Positions 53,441 through 64,000 of a DNA stretch of 64,000 nucleotides are shown here, piece by piece. Made by a program: the position numbers and the translations under genes. Position 1 is the stretch's first letter. Every line of letters begins with the position of its first letter. The notes beneath the pieces are model-generated. The model saw nothing but the letters and a program-made list of their open reading frames with translations, searched no databases and had not been told where the DNA came from. Source of the stretch: Nemopilema nomurai (lineage: Eukaryota; Cnidaria; Scyphozoa; Rhizostomeae; Rhizostomatidae); contig ML133428.1 in NCBI GenBank assembly GCA_003864495.1, positions 2,733,009-2,797,008 of the forward strand, read 5' to 3'.

Positions 53441-53585
53441 CACATATTTTATAGGTGTATATGCTTGGTGAACATCAAGAGAGAGAACACGGCAAAAAGA
53501 TACACAGTTTGTATGCACATATCTTTTAGATTTATATACTTGGTGAACATCAACAGAATAAAACACAGTGAAATAAGTTCAAGTC
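53441..53585. repeat. 75-bp tandem duplication
   Basis: CACATATTTTATAGGTGTAT at 53441 and CACATATCTTTTAGATTTAT at 53516, each followed by CTTGGTGAACATCAA and an AACAC(G/A) motif. Two diverged copies. Confidence 0.8.
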
Positions 53586-53631
53586 AATAAAATATCACGC
53601 ATTTGTAAAGAAAACTCAAGAGACAGACCAA

Positions 53632-56600
53632 TTAACTCGATTCTTTGCTCTCCATTTGTTTCTGTAATAGAAGAAGTCAAATTTATATTTCATTGATACT
53701 AGAGGCGAGGCAGTTTACTTAAAGAATAACAAAAAGACGATGCTTAAAAAATTGAACACACATTCAGAATAAACAATTGATCTGCCAATTTTTCGTCTAT
53801 TTTTTCGGCTAGGTATGAAAAGTAAGACTATAGAAAAATGAATAATAACAAATTATTGTTACTATCAAAATCAGTACCATTATCATAATTATGGAGTGAC
53901 CATAAAATGATTAGATCAATGATGAAAAGTAAAACTATAGAAAAAGGAATAATAACAAATTATTATTACTATCAAAATCAGTACCACTATCGTAATTATG
54001 GAGTGACCATAAAATGATTAGATCAATGAGAGTTCAAATTTTCAAACAATAGTGTAGAATCAGCTAACAAAACGGTGACAAAAACTGATGGTTCTTGATA
54101 TGTTGTCTGTCTGTTACTCTTTGTTTGCACAGAAAATATCAGACTTATCAGGAATACTCACCCGTCTAGTTTCTTGGACACATTGCCTGAATTCTTGAAC
54201 TATATTGGAGCAGCGAAGTGGATAGTTTTTGTTGTTTCGATAGCATTCTAAAACGTCTTTTGTAATCCATAACAGAGATTACGTTGCAGTGGCTGTAGAT
54301 AAAATCAACAAAAAATTATTATTGAAAATAACAACAACAGGTGAAAAATTGCTGCTGAAATAATAAATTACTGCAAGGCAGCACTACGAAATAAAGAGTT
54401 AGGCCTGAATAAAGGTTAGGCCTAGAATTTTGGCCAATGGTTTTGGACTGATGTCACTTGAAAGCCAGAAGCCGCTGCACAGCACTTTAACAATGTTTTG
54501 ATTTTCGATTCCTGTTATTGTTGTACTACAAACCTGACTCAAAACTACAAAAGGTGCTAATAACCTCAATATTTTGCTGTTTAATATTATCTTTAAGTAT
54601 CTCGGTTTTTCTAAAAGTGACGTCAAGGGTGAATATTAATTCTAGGCTCCTTGAATACACCACTAACCGCTAAATGTAAAACCAACATCTTGCACTGAGT
54701 AGCTCAGCGTTTCCGGTGCAAATTAAAGTTTATTTTGAGTTCAGGAAATTCCACATAAAAACGACCCACGACAACATTCAGCTTCGGGGAATCAAGGCAA
54801 TCTGGTCAGTTGTCAGTGTATAAAAATGACACGGAGCAATTGTCATGTTAAAATGGACTTTTATGTGCTCATCTCACTGCAATGGCGTTACGAAATCGTT
54901 GTTGCAAACCAAAAGCGCAGAAGGTTCAATTTTGGTGGCAGAAAAGTGTGGAAATCTCCAGGTAAAGCACAGAGAAAGAAACAAAGCTCAATTCGATAAA
55001 AAGATCATTTCAAATGGACAAAGTGAAGTGAGCAACACGTAACGCGTAAATATTATATATTTTTCGTTTTGGCTGATCAAATCCACGAACGAAATTTCAG
55101 TCATATTGAAGCCATGCAGAAAATGGCCAAGGCATGAATAGCCCTAATTCATGTTTGGCTATGAAGAGCGTCAACTGGGCTTTGTTGCAAATGACTTAAG
55201 GAGCCCGACGAAGACAGGAACAAAGTTACAAAGGGAGCTAAATCGAAAGAAAGCTGAACTTGTAGATTCCAGCTCATTGCTGCTGGACCTAGTCTACATT
55301 CATAATGTACATTTTAGCCAACTTTCACTGTACCCCCATCGTTCAAGCATCAATCAAATGAAGGCAGTGGTTGGGGGCATTGGAAGGACACTTCAGGCCA
55401 AGACTGAAATTGACATTTCCAAAAAACGTCTTGACTTAAGAAGGACATTTCCAGAGATGATTTAAGAAGGACAAAACAGAAATGGACATTGCCAGAGACG
55501 TCTTGACTTAAGAAGGAGCGGTTTCATTTTAAAAGAGAAAGATCAAAATGATGACATAATTGCTACGTTTTTCTAAACGAATATGCCGTTAATTGTGCGC
55601 CTAGTTTAAGAAAAAGGTGGGTACATGATTGCCAGTAACAGTAAACATTTCAGGTATTCTCCGGCATTACAACTTTGACTTACCCAATCATTCTCTTTAT
55701 GTCCTCGACACCCCGGTTGAACTCGGACTTCATAGAATCATCTCTCGATTCAAGCTGTTTAGACGAGAAAACATGCTTGAAAAGTCGATAGAATGCAGTT
55801 TACAATATAAGTGAAAAGAATAATAAATGTAATGATGAACATACGTACAAAGGTCATTAATATATTGTACATTAATGCATTAATATATCATTAATATTGT
55901 ACTTTGTAATGGTTGACAAATGTTTCGTGGTACAAAACTTCACAATGGCAAGAAACAGCGGAAACACAACTTTTTGCACGCTTTAAGTACTTTTTCGTTC
56001 GATAATCCTTCGAGCATGCAGACGCTTGAAAAAGACCAAAGTTAAAAAATAAAAAGCCAGTTCCTGATCGAAAAACACCAGAATATTGCGGTGGCTCTTG
56101 GTGTAACTTGAATAGTAACTGGGATTAGTGAAGCTAGGTCGCAGTCTCCTTTTAAAACCATCCAGAGGTATAATGCCTGGACTTATAGAGGAAAAAGCAA
56201 GGGCTCCGACGCAGGTTGAAAAGTGGAGGGGCCAAGGAAGATTTTAACAATCATAACAAAAGATATTTAGAAAAGCTCTATTGTTTTACAAAAAAAGTAG
56301 GGGGCCCTCCGGCCCCTCCTTCGTCGGAGGCCCTGAAAAGTGGGGCCCAACTATTAGAAAGAGCTTCATATTGCAGTCGCTAGTGTACAAAGTTAGCATC
56401 ATCGACTTTGATTCAAGCCTTACTTGTTTACTTTGACCGGAACTATACTTGAAACTACAAAAAGCCAAGGAACCTACTAAATAAAATTAGAGATAGATCT
56501 TGTCCAGAAAATTAAGTAAAGGGCCTGCTTGGTGTGGTAGCGTTTTAATTTTCTAGACAAAACCGAAAACATTACCGATTTAAGACCGATGTCACCAAAG

Positions 56601-59600
56601 GATACAACGATCATCTTCTCTAAATGATCATTTTAATAGTAGTTGGTGCAAACAGAACAATATGCAAAAAACAAGAACTTTCTGGGACCTTATGCAAACG
56701 ACAAATATTCCAATTCAAATGTCCGAAAATATCCCAACAAACAGGAGACACTGCTGTTGTGGATTCACTTCACCTCAGCAGGATTCGATGCATTCTTCGC
56801 TATGAAAGCAAAAAGTTTTGTTCTATAAGCTGGTGCACAGTTTGCGCCTAGACATCATTTCCTGGGCCGGATTAGATCTCATGACCTAGACATCAGAGGC
56901 AGACTATCCGGATGTTTCGAGAACTCCCGGAATTCTTGAAATATTGTTAACAGTCAAATAAAAGAAGAAAATTAGATTATCAAAGTAACATTGCAGCAGT
57001 ACATCTTTTGCGACAGTGCAAATGACCAAGAACAAAATTTTTTAAATTTCTATTTGAAAATGAATTAGATAAAGGGAAGCGTATACATCATGGGGTATTT
57101 TGTAAAATAAGAAGCCAAATAAATCACGCAATGAAAAGCAAAGGAGAATTGACACAGGATCAAGATTATTTACCTATGTCAAACGAAAGAATGAGAAGAA
57201 AGAAATATTTGGCGGCACGGTTAGGAGGAAACATACGTGCATATTAAAAAGTTTGATAATTCAGTATCAAGTATCAACATCCCTTTAATTACATCGACCA
57301 GGAAATTCACCTACAGAGTGAAAAAATGTACTTTCATTTCATACAAAGGATGAATGCAGTGAACAGCGAAGCCGCATGTGATAGTGACGTCATATAGGCC
57401 CTGTTCACACGATACCGGATTCACTTCGTATCGAATCGCTTTTCATATCGGATAGGCCTTCTGTTCACACGATGACGCTTGAATCCGATACGCTCCGTAT
57501 CGTTTTTGCGGAGTCAAACCATTTCGCTGTGAATGTGGAATGGAATCATATCGGATCGCTTTTGAGCTCGTGTGAACGCATGAATCCGATACGGTTTCGC
57601 TCCGGAATTTCTGTTTCGAAATGACAGCTTCTACGTTGCCAGGCTACTGTATTAAAGCCAATAGATTATGGGAGCGCTGTTGGAGCGTAGCGTCATCGTG
57701 TGAACAGGAGTGAACCCGATACGGTATCATGTGAACAGAGCCTAATATTCGTATCGGATTGGGTCACTGAATCCGATACGAAATGAATCCGGTATCGTGT
57801 GAACAGGGTCATAGTAGATGTTTGACAGAGAGACTGAAAGCCTCCTAAAGAAAGTCAATGGACGCAGTTCACAAAAACTCTGCACGACATCTTGCTCTCT
57901 ATGGTGTAACAATGCTAAAAAGTCTTTGTGTTGCTGGCTACATCCTGCATAGACACGAAAGTAATGTAAGCTTTAAAAACGCAAAGCACGCCCGTGGTCA
58001 TAAGATTCCTCAGACTTTGCGCTGGTTTGGTATTTATAGAAGTGTTGAGTAAGAAGATAATGACGAAGAAGTCGACCTGGCAGTCTCAAAGAAAGTCTTT
58101 CAAGAAATGAAACAAGTAGAAATGATCACAGATAGCATAACAGGAACTAGGAATTAGTGGTGTGTTTATGGCAGAGTTGGCTTGAAGTTGGCATTACAAA
58201 CAGGTTGGAAAATGCTATTTCTAATGGAAATCTTAATAAGAACCCAAAACCAGAGTTTTACTATTATCTATTTCCAACACCAGACAAATATTGATGACCA
58301 ATGACAAAAATTTTGAACAAGTGCTTACCATCTCAATAATGTCATGCTCTTGTAAACACACTACTTTTACATACATAAAACTGAGTCAAATGGTAACTCT
58401 TTATTCCGTTTCTATACTTAATATCGTAATATTTTACTATAAGAATAACATGAACAATTATCCTCTTAAAACCAAAGGCCAAGTATGAGAATGTATACAA
58501 AGAATATCCAAGCACCTTGCAGATCAAAAGAAGATTAGTAAAATCAAAGGTTCAATATCACGTCACGCCTTCAGGCAGATGGCAGAGATAGTTTCAGTAC
58601 CAAAGTGATGTGAGACTTCATTCCCTTCTAGAGCTTCATCTTCAAAATTGTCAAATAAGTGCAGAAAAAGGTGGTGTTAAAGTGGAAGTGCAAGCTTTCG
58701 TGGGAAAATTATAGAAGGCGTGCTAACCACCACGACGTGTTGTGTCGTGTCGTGACGTGATCCAGGCGTGTGTTGGCGTGTGGTTGCGTGTGACACTAAT
58801 TCTTTGGAAAAATTTAGGTTACTATGGTAGGTCTACGCAGGAGATGCAAAGAAGACAATGATTCCAGCAATATGATTGATAACTGCTCAAGTCTTCATAG
58901 AAATAAGAAATAAGTCTTCGTGAACTTAATCAATATATCAACCAAAGACAATCAATATCAATGAAAAATTTTATAATGTTTTAAAATATGCTGTCATCGC
59001 TATCGCTTGTGTCCTCGGATGAAAAGGTTTGAATATCAAGATTGTCAACGTTTTGGTTACTACTTTGCCAATCTGTCTCTTTTTCTGAAATCGACTTTTT
59101 TGAAAATACTGCGGTCAAGAGGGGTCAAGAGGTTTGGTAAAATCAAAAATAGATTAGCCCTATGATTATTCCGGAAATTTATATTTAATTCAAAATCCTG
59201 ACAGGGTGTCCAGCCTTTTTGAAGTGGCCTGTAAATTAATTTCAACACAAAAGTCCACAAAACTAATCATCAAAAATTTTTGCTTTCAAAATAAATGAAG
59301 GCCTGCGATATTTTGGACACCTGGGAAGCAGCAGGCGTGCGCCAGTGACTTTTCACTCAGTTTGGGTCACTTTGAACCGAGATTTTGTTTTGTCAAAGCT
59401 CAGGGGCGGATTCAGGGAGAAATCTGACTACAGCAAAGGAAGGAATTTTTTAGAGCCACGCCCTTCAGGCTGTCTAAAATAAAGGCCACACCCCTTTCAT
59501 GTGAATACTATTGTTCTGTTGTTGGTCATATGATCAAAAATTTTGTTAGTGATCAGCGCTAAAATCATATAATAAAATCTAACAAAGGCTTTGATCCCAG

Positions 59601-62173
59601 TTTTCTGTTAGGAATTCGTCACATTCACAGAACGGAAACAAAGGAAATCGCTAACATTTAGTGGGTATCTGAGATAAATTTCTTAGGACTGCTAGTTAGA
59701 TAACTCATGCATTGGCTGCCTAAAAATTTTTAACAAGCAACTGAAAAGAGACTTGAGACTCAAATACCTTTTTCAAGTATTCATCCTTCAGATTTTGCTC
59801 CTCTAGAAGTCTTTCCTGTGACATTGCAGCCAACTTTGATTGTTCTTCAAATTTTGCAGTTAAATCTATGACCTGCAAATTAATTAATGGATTCAACAAA
59901 TGATAGTCTGTGTTCAAGTGCATGTGAAAATAATTCTTTTCCTAGGATGCAACATACCTATCTATAAAATGTTGAAATTTTGCAACGTTGAAATGCATGT
60001 GAAATTCATTCTTTTCCAAGGATCTCTTTAAAAGAACTGATCTGTGTTTCAAAGGAAACAACATGCATTGATCCATTTGCTTTCAGTACATTGATGTTTC
60101 AGTCTCATAGCCAGGAGTAGAGTTGGGCAGCCCTCCTTCCAAGGACAAATATTTGGTGTCCAAGAAAAGCACATATCTGTCTAATAATCTATCAAGAAAA
60201 GATATTTCTCTGGATTTGCCAAAGGGTGTTACTGCAACTTTCACATGCTGTTTCTCATCTTGCAGAATAGACTTCATAACAAAGAAAAGAGCTACACAAA
60301 TCAAACAAATAATAAAAACTCCAAATAAGTCCTTAATGATTCAGCTTTCTTTTCAAGACTACAAACTGTTAAGCTGCTATAGCCTTTTTTCATGGTTTTA
60401 AGTGTGTTTATAAACAAAAATAAAACCTACTTTTTCCTGGAGTGCATCCTTATCTTTTCTTTCTGTGCTGAGCTTTTCTTTTGTTAAGTCAACCAAAGCC
60501 TGCTTTTCAAGAAGTTTTCCTGTTGCTTCTGATTCTAATTCGTCTATTTTTCTATTCAATTTTCCTATTTCAGTATTTCTCAGATTCACTGAGTCCTCGA
60601 TATCCTTCAGTCGTGACAATTTTTCATGTTCATTCTTCCCTTGATCTTCAATCTTTGATTCCATTTCTCTTGTCGCAACCTTCTCTCCTGCTTCCCTTCC
60701 CTGGAAATAGTGAACCTGGTGATAACCTAATGCTAAAAACATCCAAAGTCATAGTATCTTGCAGGTCATAGAATGGCACTTAATAGAATATTTTCAATAA
60801 CCTCTATAAAATGTTATTGCTGAGAGCATTATTCTTTAATTCTATTACTGTTGCACCCACATTTGGTTATCTAGCAAGCTTACTAAAGCATCAATAGAAA
60901 GTGACTAGGTTACTGCTAGTGATTGCAATTAAGAGTAATTACCTTTTTGTAGGCATCATTCAAGAGGTTTCTAAGGTTTTCTTCATTGATAGTGATTTCA
61001 TCTGCATAAAAAAGAATATTTTTAAAAACATAAAATACAAGTAGTTAAAAAACCATAAAATTGTTGAATTACAGTGAAAACTTCAATTCAAAAAGAGATG
61101 CAGGCTCAAAGAAACAAATGAAAATTCATACTATTTAAAGTAAAACAGGCAAGTCCACAAGCTTAAGTGAAATTTTTTAAGATAAGAAAACATATTTTTA
61201 CTTTACAACCTCAAAGAATTAATAAACAAAGGGGATGTGAAACCTGTTGGCATGCCTGCTGGCTGCATCTTCCCTTTTTTGAGTCTAGACAATACTTGTT
61301 CTGAAACCTGTTTAGTTGGAGAAGGAAACAGCATGAACCATTTGAAAATTCTACCAGTTTAAAATAAAATGCTTTATAAAGCCTGATAGTTAAAAGGCAA
61401 ACTAGTTGGATGTAGGAATGACATGTCTTAATAACTGAGGGCACTGGAAAATGTTACATTTTTCCTGGTATACTGGACTAGTACATTGATCAGTTTGGAT
61501 TTAGGGCCTAATTTGGGAGCTCAAAGTTTGAAAGATAGGGTTACATTTGCCAAAACATCAGTGCTACAGCCTTGAAAAAGAAGGAGTTTTTACTGGAGGC
61601 GTTGTTTCACCTGATGTAGATGAATTAGGACTATATCAAGCTGATGCACTGACTGACATTTTATATCCTGACGCTTAATAAGAATTTGCATCATGAATGA
61701 GATGAAAATAAAATAAAATTTCGACTGTGTCCGCCAAAAATTAATAGTTTCAGCTTTACTTCTATCAAAGAACACATCTAAGTGTTTTGGTACGATTTCC
61801 AAGTTATTTTGCAATCATGCAATACTTTCCAAACTGGTATACATGCCTTCGCGGTAACAAATTTTACACACACGTGGTGTATACCTTTTAAAATTCCAAT
61901 TTACTCCCAAACTTGCAATTTGGTTAGATGCCTCTGCTATGTCAAAAAGTGAAAAGTTCTGTAATTAGCCTTTATTGGGGGGTGCAGAGTTTTCAAGTTT
62001 GGGGCAGTGCTTCATTCAAGCGACATTCACTCCATCAAAATCACCTGTACACAGAGATCATAGACAGGACACCACCAAGTACCTTTTCAGAGATGTAAAA
62101 AACTAACCTGGACATGGCCTTCGTCAGTCTTCTGCATAGATATTCGCATTGCAGTTGATTCACCGTTCCCCAT
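53632..62173 (-). CDS. CHCHD3: MICOS subunit MIC19/MIC25-like (CHCHD3/CHCHD6 family)
   Basis: MIC19/MIC25 are mitochondrial inner-membrane-associated MICOS subunits that organise crista junctions. Exons: 62173-62108, 61307-61244, 61001-60943, 60700-60431, 59872-59768, probable 55754-55684, 54256-54162, 53661-53632. The protein begins MGNGESTAMRISMQ with Gly2 suited to N-myristoylation, as in human MGGTTSTRRVTFE. VSEQVLSRLKKGK matches human LSENVIDRMKE. Exons 4-5 encode a long charged coiled coil (REMESKIEDQ, EIGKLNRKIDELESE, LLEEQNLKDEYLKK). The CHCH end is in exon 54256-54162: VLECYRNNKNYPLRC then CSNIVQEFRQC, matching human ILQCYRENTHQTLKC and CSALATQYMHC. It closes KQMESKESS, stop. Exon 55754-55684 (MKSEFNRGVEDIKRM) ends in phase 2 while the CHCH exon needs phase 1. 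A small exon carrying the first CX9C cysteine is therefore probably missing from this model. The choice between CHCHD3 and CHCHD6 is not resolved. Confidence 0.82.
53815..54029. repeat. 107-bp tandem duplication
   Basis: Two adjacent copies starting ATGAAAAGTAA at 53815 and 53922, with few substitutions, each ending in ATGATTAGATCAATGA. Intronic, between the last two exons of the MICOS gene. Confidence 0.93.
55408..55520. repeat. 72-bp tandem duplication
   Basis: CGTCTTGACTTAAGAAGGA at 55427 and 55499, each preceded by a GACATT(T/G)CCA motif. Two and a half imperfect copies in the MICOS intron. Confidence 0.75.
55918..56022 (-). repeat. Copy of the hairpin-repeat family, minus orientation
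   Basis: Reading the minus strand gives GAACGAAAAAGTACTTAAAG, CCATTGTGAAGTTTTGTACC and ACGAAACA in the same order as at 34.0 and 43.3 kb. One arm only. Confidence 0.78.
57399..57808. mobile_element. MITE-like element with ~36-bp terminal inverted repeats
   Basis: The left end CCCTGTTCACACGATACCGG (continuing ATTCACTTCGTATCG) is matched in inverse at the right end, with one mismatch over about 36 bases. Subterminal CCGATACG motifs are repeated inside. The 410-bp interior has no coding capacity. ATAG near both borders may be a target-site duplication. It sits in the large MICOS intron. Confidence 0.88.
57858..58052 (+). other. Short open frame with weak ankyrin-like pattern
   Basis: 64 codons (HKNSARHLALYGVTMLKSLC is loosely ankyrin-like), starting 49 bases past the MITE. 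The frame closes with TAA, after which an acidic in-frame stretch (EDNDEEVDLAVSKKVF) continues. Could be a decayed gene fragment or chance; no splice context was established. Confidence 0.2.
58735..58795. repeat. GTGTC/CGTG-rich low-complexity tract
   Basis: Irregular CGTGTTGTGTCGTGTCGTG and GCGTGTGTTGGCGTGTGGTT repeats, strongly strand-biased in G and T. Intronic. Confidence 0.7.
59400..59510. repeat. Dispersed-repeat fragment (GGGGCGGATTCAGG type)
   Basis: CAGGGGCGGATTCAGGGAG followed by TTTTTTAGAGCCACGCCC and GGCCACACCCCTTTCATG. Related in motif order to the fragments at 29.0 and 31.25 kb. Confidence 0.5.
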
Positions 62174-63374
62174 TTCTGCCAACGCCTTAAACAATTCAAG
62201 TAATAGAAAACACAGTCCGCTGACTTTAGCTGCCTAGGCCATTCCAGGAGTCCAGAAGGCGAATGGTCGGAACGAGGTTGCCGAAGGTGACTTGAGCAAG
62301 AGACGAAAATGTCCAAATCCCTGCCTCTGGGGTTAAAAGCTATGGTCATTCTTTCAATTTTACTACATGAAACACCAGACGACAAGGTTTCTTGGATTAG
62401 CTGAAACTTGGGAAATCCTTTTTAGTTTTCATTTGGAAAACTCACTCACTTTCCAATACTTGCCTTAACAACACGCCCTTGAAAACTTTGTACGGTCAAC
62501 CTCTGTTCCGCATTCGCTAATGAAATACAAATAAAGTAGAATTAAGCATTTTTTTAATTTATTGGGGGATATAAGCATGAATTTTACTCAAAAATGGCTT
62601 TTCACAGTCACTCTGATTAAGGGCAGCTGTATTGCAAAGAGCCCTAGCATTGCCGTTAATGCTAGAATCTTCCATCTTTTCTCAATACACGACTCTTTCA
62701 CTGGCTTTGCAGGTCCTCTTTCTTTCTCCTTTCAACTGTACAGTCAGCGATGTCGTATGCCCTTTTCTCGAATCTGCAGTTTTTGTTATTCAACATACAT
62801 TTAGGTCAACCTTCCTTACTGAAGACAATAAATCTAAGAAATCTAGCAGCAAAAACTGTTTGTATGGTTCTGTGTCCTTTGGCCACTATTATTTGAAGAT
62901 GGCGTTAAAAAATGGCGTTAAAAGGTCCCCTCCCAGTCGAAGACAAGCGATGTGAGAATTCAGGTACCTTCTAACATTGAAGTTATTTCAATGCTCCAAA
63001 TTCAATATTTGTGAAATTCTTTCTATTCCTTTTTATATGGCCTTAGCAACATTTTGCTCTACAAAACAGTGGGGGGGGGGGGGGGCTCCCATGGCTCCTC
63101 CGGCCCTGTTTCGATTGATTTTGAAATACTCTAATTCGAGTTTCTTTACAAAGCAACCAAGATTTACAAGACCACTATTTTTTTACGAACTGAACACGAG
63201 GTGAAAACCAAACGAGGCTGTTGTTGCCTGGATACAGATGAAGCCACTTGAAGACAAAAACAATCGTGACCGCAAGGCGAAAATTGACCAACAGATTTTA
63301 AAGTTACGTTAATATTTAATAAAGATGACTTTCATCAACTGACAAGGAAAATTGAAAATCACTGACAAGGTTTA
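62174..63374. other. Intergenic, head-to-head promoter region
   Basis: 1.2 kb between divergent start codons of the MICOS gene (minus) and the unknown gene at 63375 (plus). A run of about 17 G lies at 63071-63088. No transposon with defined ends was seen; promoter motifs not identified. Confidence 0.6.
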
Positions 63375-63664
63375 ATGAAATTCGATAGCTTGGTTAAAAT
63401 GGAGAGGAAATCGACGCCAAGCTCTCGAGGGTCAAGCTCCCGTGGATCAAGCTCAAAGAGTACGAAGGCTGACAGTAGCAATTCAGGAAGCAGAAAATCA
63501 ACTGCACAAAAGACGATACCAGTCGAATGTACGACAGAGACGGCGGTAGATCAATTTGAGTTGGAGACAAAGCGATTAGTCAAAAAGCGAGAACTGAAAA
63601 CCAAACAATATGACCATTACATCAAGTCGGTGTATGGCTCGCCAGCTGAGAAAGAGGGAGTGAG
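63375..63664 (+). CDS. First coding exon of an unidentified protein (partial)
   Basis: Not recognised. The frame opens MKFDSLVKMERKSTPS; the second ATG at 63399 is an alternative start. An upstream stretch without long frames supports the N-terminus lying here. Residues ~10-45 are a Ser/Arg/Lys-rich disordered segment (SSRGSSSRGSSSKSTKADSS). Residues ~55-97 are charged and helical (FELETKRLVKKRELKTKQYD, then HYIKSVYGSPAEKEGVR). The exon ends at a GTGAG|GTAGGC donor in phase 2, and the rest is beyond the right edge. It is divergently transcribed from the MICOS gene. A basic disordered start followed by a helix fits many cytoskeletal or ciliary proteins, but no function is claimed. Confidence 0.6.
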
Positions 63665-64000
63665 GTAGGCCGCTTAATAATGTACTTCCCATTTTTTGCA
63701 TTAAAGTTGGCATGTACAATGCTACTGCTCATTTACAGTTCAAAGAAAAACGGATTTCTCTGAAGCTTCAAGGAGAAGTCTGATCCAACTTGTTTTTAAG
63801 GATACAGTTCATTTTACAAGTCACTATTAGATTTCTGCAGACAGACTCACACACCAATTTTCACCGATTATTATTAGGCAAAATCTGTCATAGCTAGCAA
63901 CCCATTGCTCTTAAAAGTGATTATTTAGACTTTTTTGTTAAAGGTGGGACTAGATGGTATTATTTTTGCTTACTTTGTAATTTGGTGACATTGAGGTTTT
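63665..64000. other. Start of intron 1 of the unidentified plus-strand gene
   Basis: Follows the GTAGGC donor. AT-rich, with no open frame or repeat of note before the window ends. Confidence 0.5.

Larger units (their letters stand above)
51981..53631. other. Intergenic: receptor upstream region and CHCHD3-like 3' region
   Basis: Carries the receptor promoter side and the 3' flank of the MICOS gene. No supported coding region. A 75-base duplication lies at 53441-53585. Confidence 0.65.

Noticed and set aside
54760..54810. Pro-Asp-Cys stretch that could supply the missing MICOS cysteine (minus strand)
   Set aside because: Cys spacing to the next exon looks right, but there is no GT donor at the required position or phase.

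Overview
The window is animal nuclear DNA: AT-rich, with genes split into many short exons by GT-AG introns, long non-coding stretches, tandem repeats and several small inverted-repeat elements. Protein matches are to conserved metazoan families (RNF123, ataxin-7, the MICOS subunit MIC19/MIC25) plus two lineage-specific membrane proteins. Divergence from human sequences and the repeat content suggest an early-branching invertebrate, most likely a cnidarian. That placement is an inference, not something a single sequence proves.

Five genes lie one after another on the minus strand. (1) 1-11058: the N-terminal ~800 codons of an RNF123/KPC1-type E3 ubiquitin ligase in 24 exons; the RING end lies beyond the left edge. 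(2) 13380-27861: a complete 13-exon ataxin-7 (ATXN7), 883 aa, with both zinc-binding modules and a 4.46 kb first intron. (3) 33549-40703: a 7-exon, 418-aa type I membrane protein (signal peptide, CUB, CUB-like, two EGF, TM, short basic tail). (4) 44775-51980: a 9-exon, 590-aa single-pass receptor-like protein with a Cys-rich ectodomain, a mucin-like stalk and a cytoplasmic tail full of tyrosine motifs. (5) 53632-62173: a CHCHD3/CHCHD6-like MICOS subunit. A sixth gene starts at 63375 on the plus strand and leaves the window. Exon joins were checked by reading-frame phase. All fit except one unresolved join in gene 5.

The genes do not form a pathway. RNF123 acts in ubiquitin signalling, ATXN7 in the SAGA deubiquitinase module, MIC19/25 at mitochondrial cristae, and genes 3 and 4 are probably at the cell surface. 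Introns and spacers hold the unusual DNA: a 16-bp minisatellite with higher-order structure (2.5-3.1 kb), a variable AGA/TCTAGA minisatellite (21.5-22.0 kb), a near-perfect 55-bp hairpin (33.86-34.04 kb) related to copies at 43.2 and 55.9 kb, a 1.6 kb array of 36-bp units open in several frames on both strands (35.5-37.1 kb), a CTATC pentanucleotide array (47.3-47.8 kb), and two MITE-like elements of about 692 bp (41.87-42.56 kb) and 410 bp (57.4-57.8 kb).
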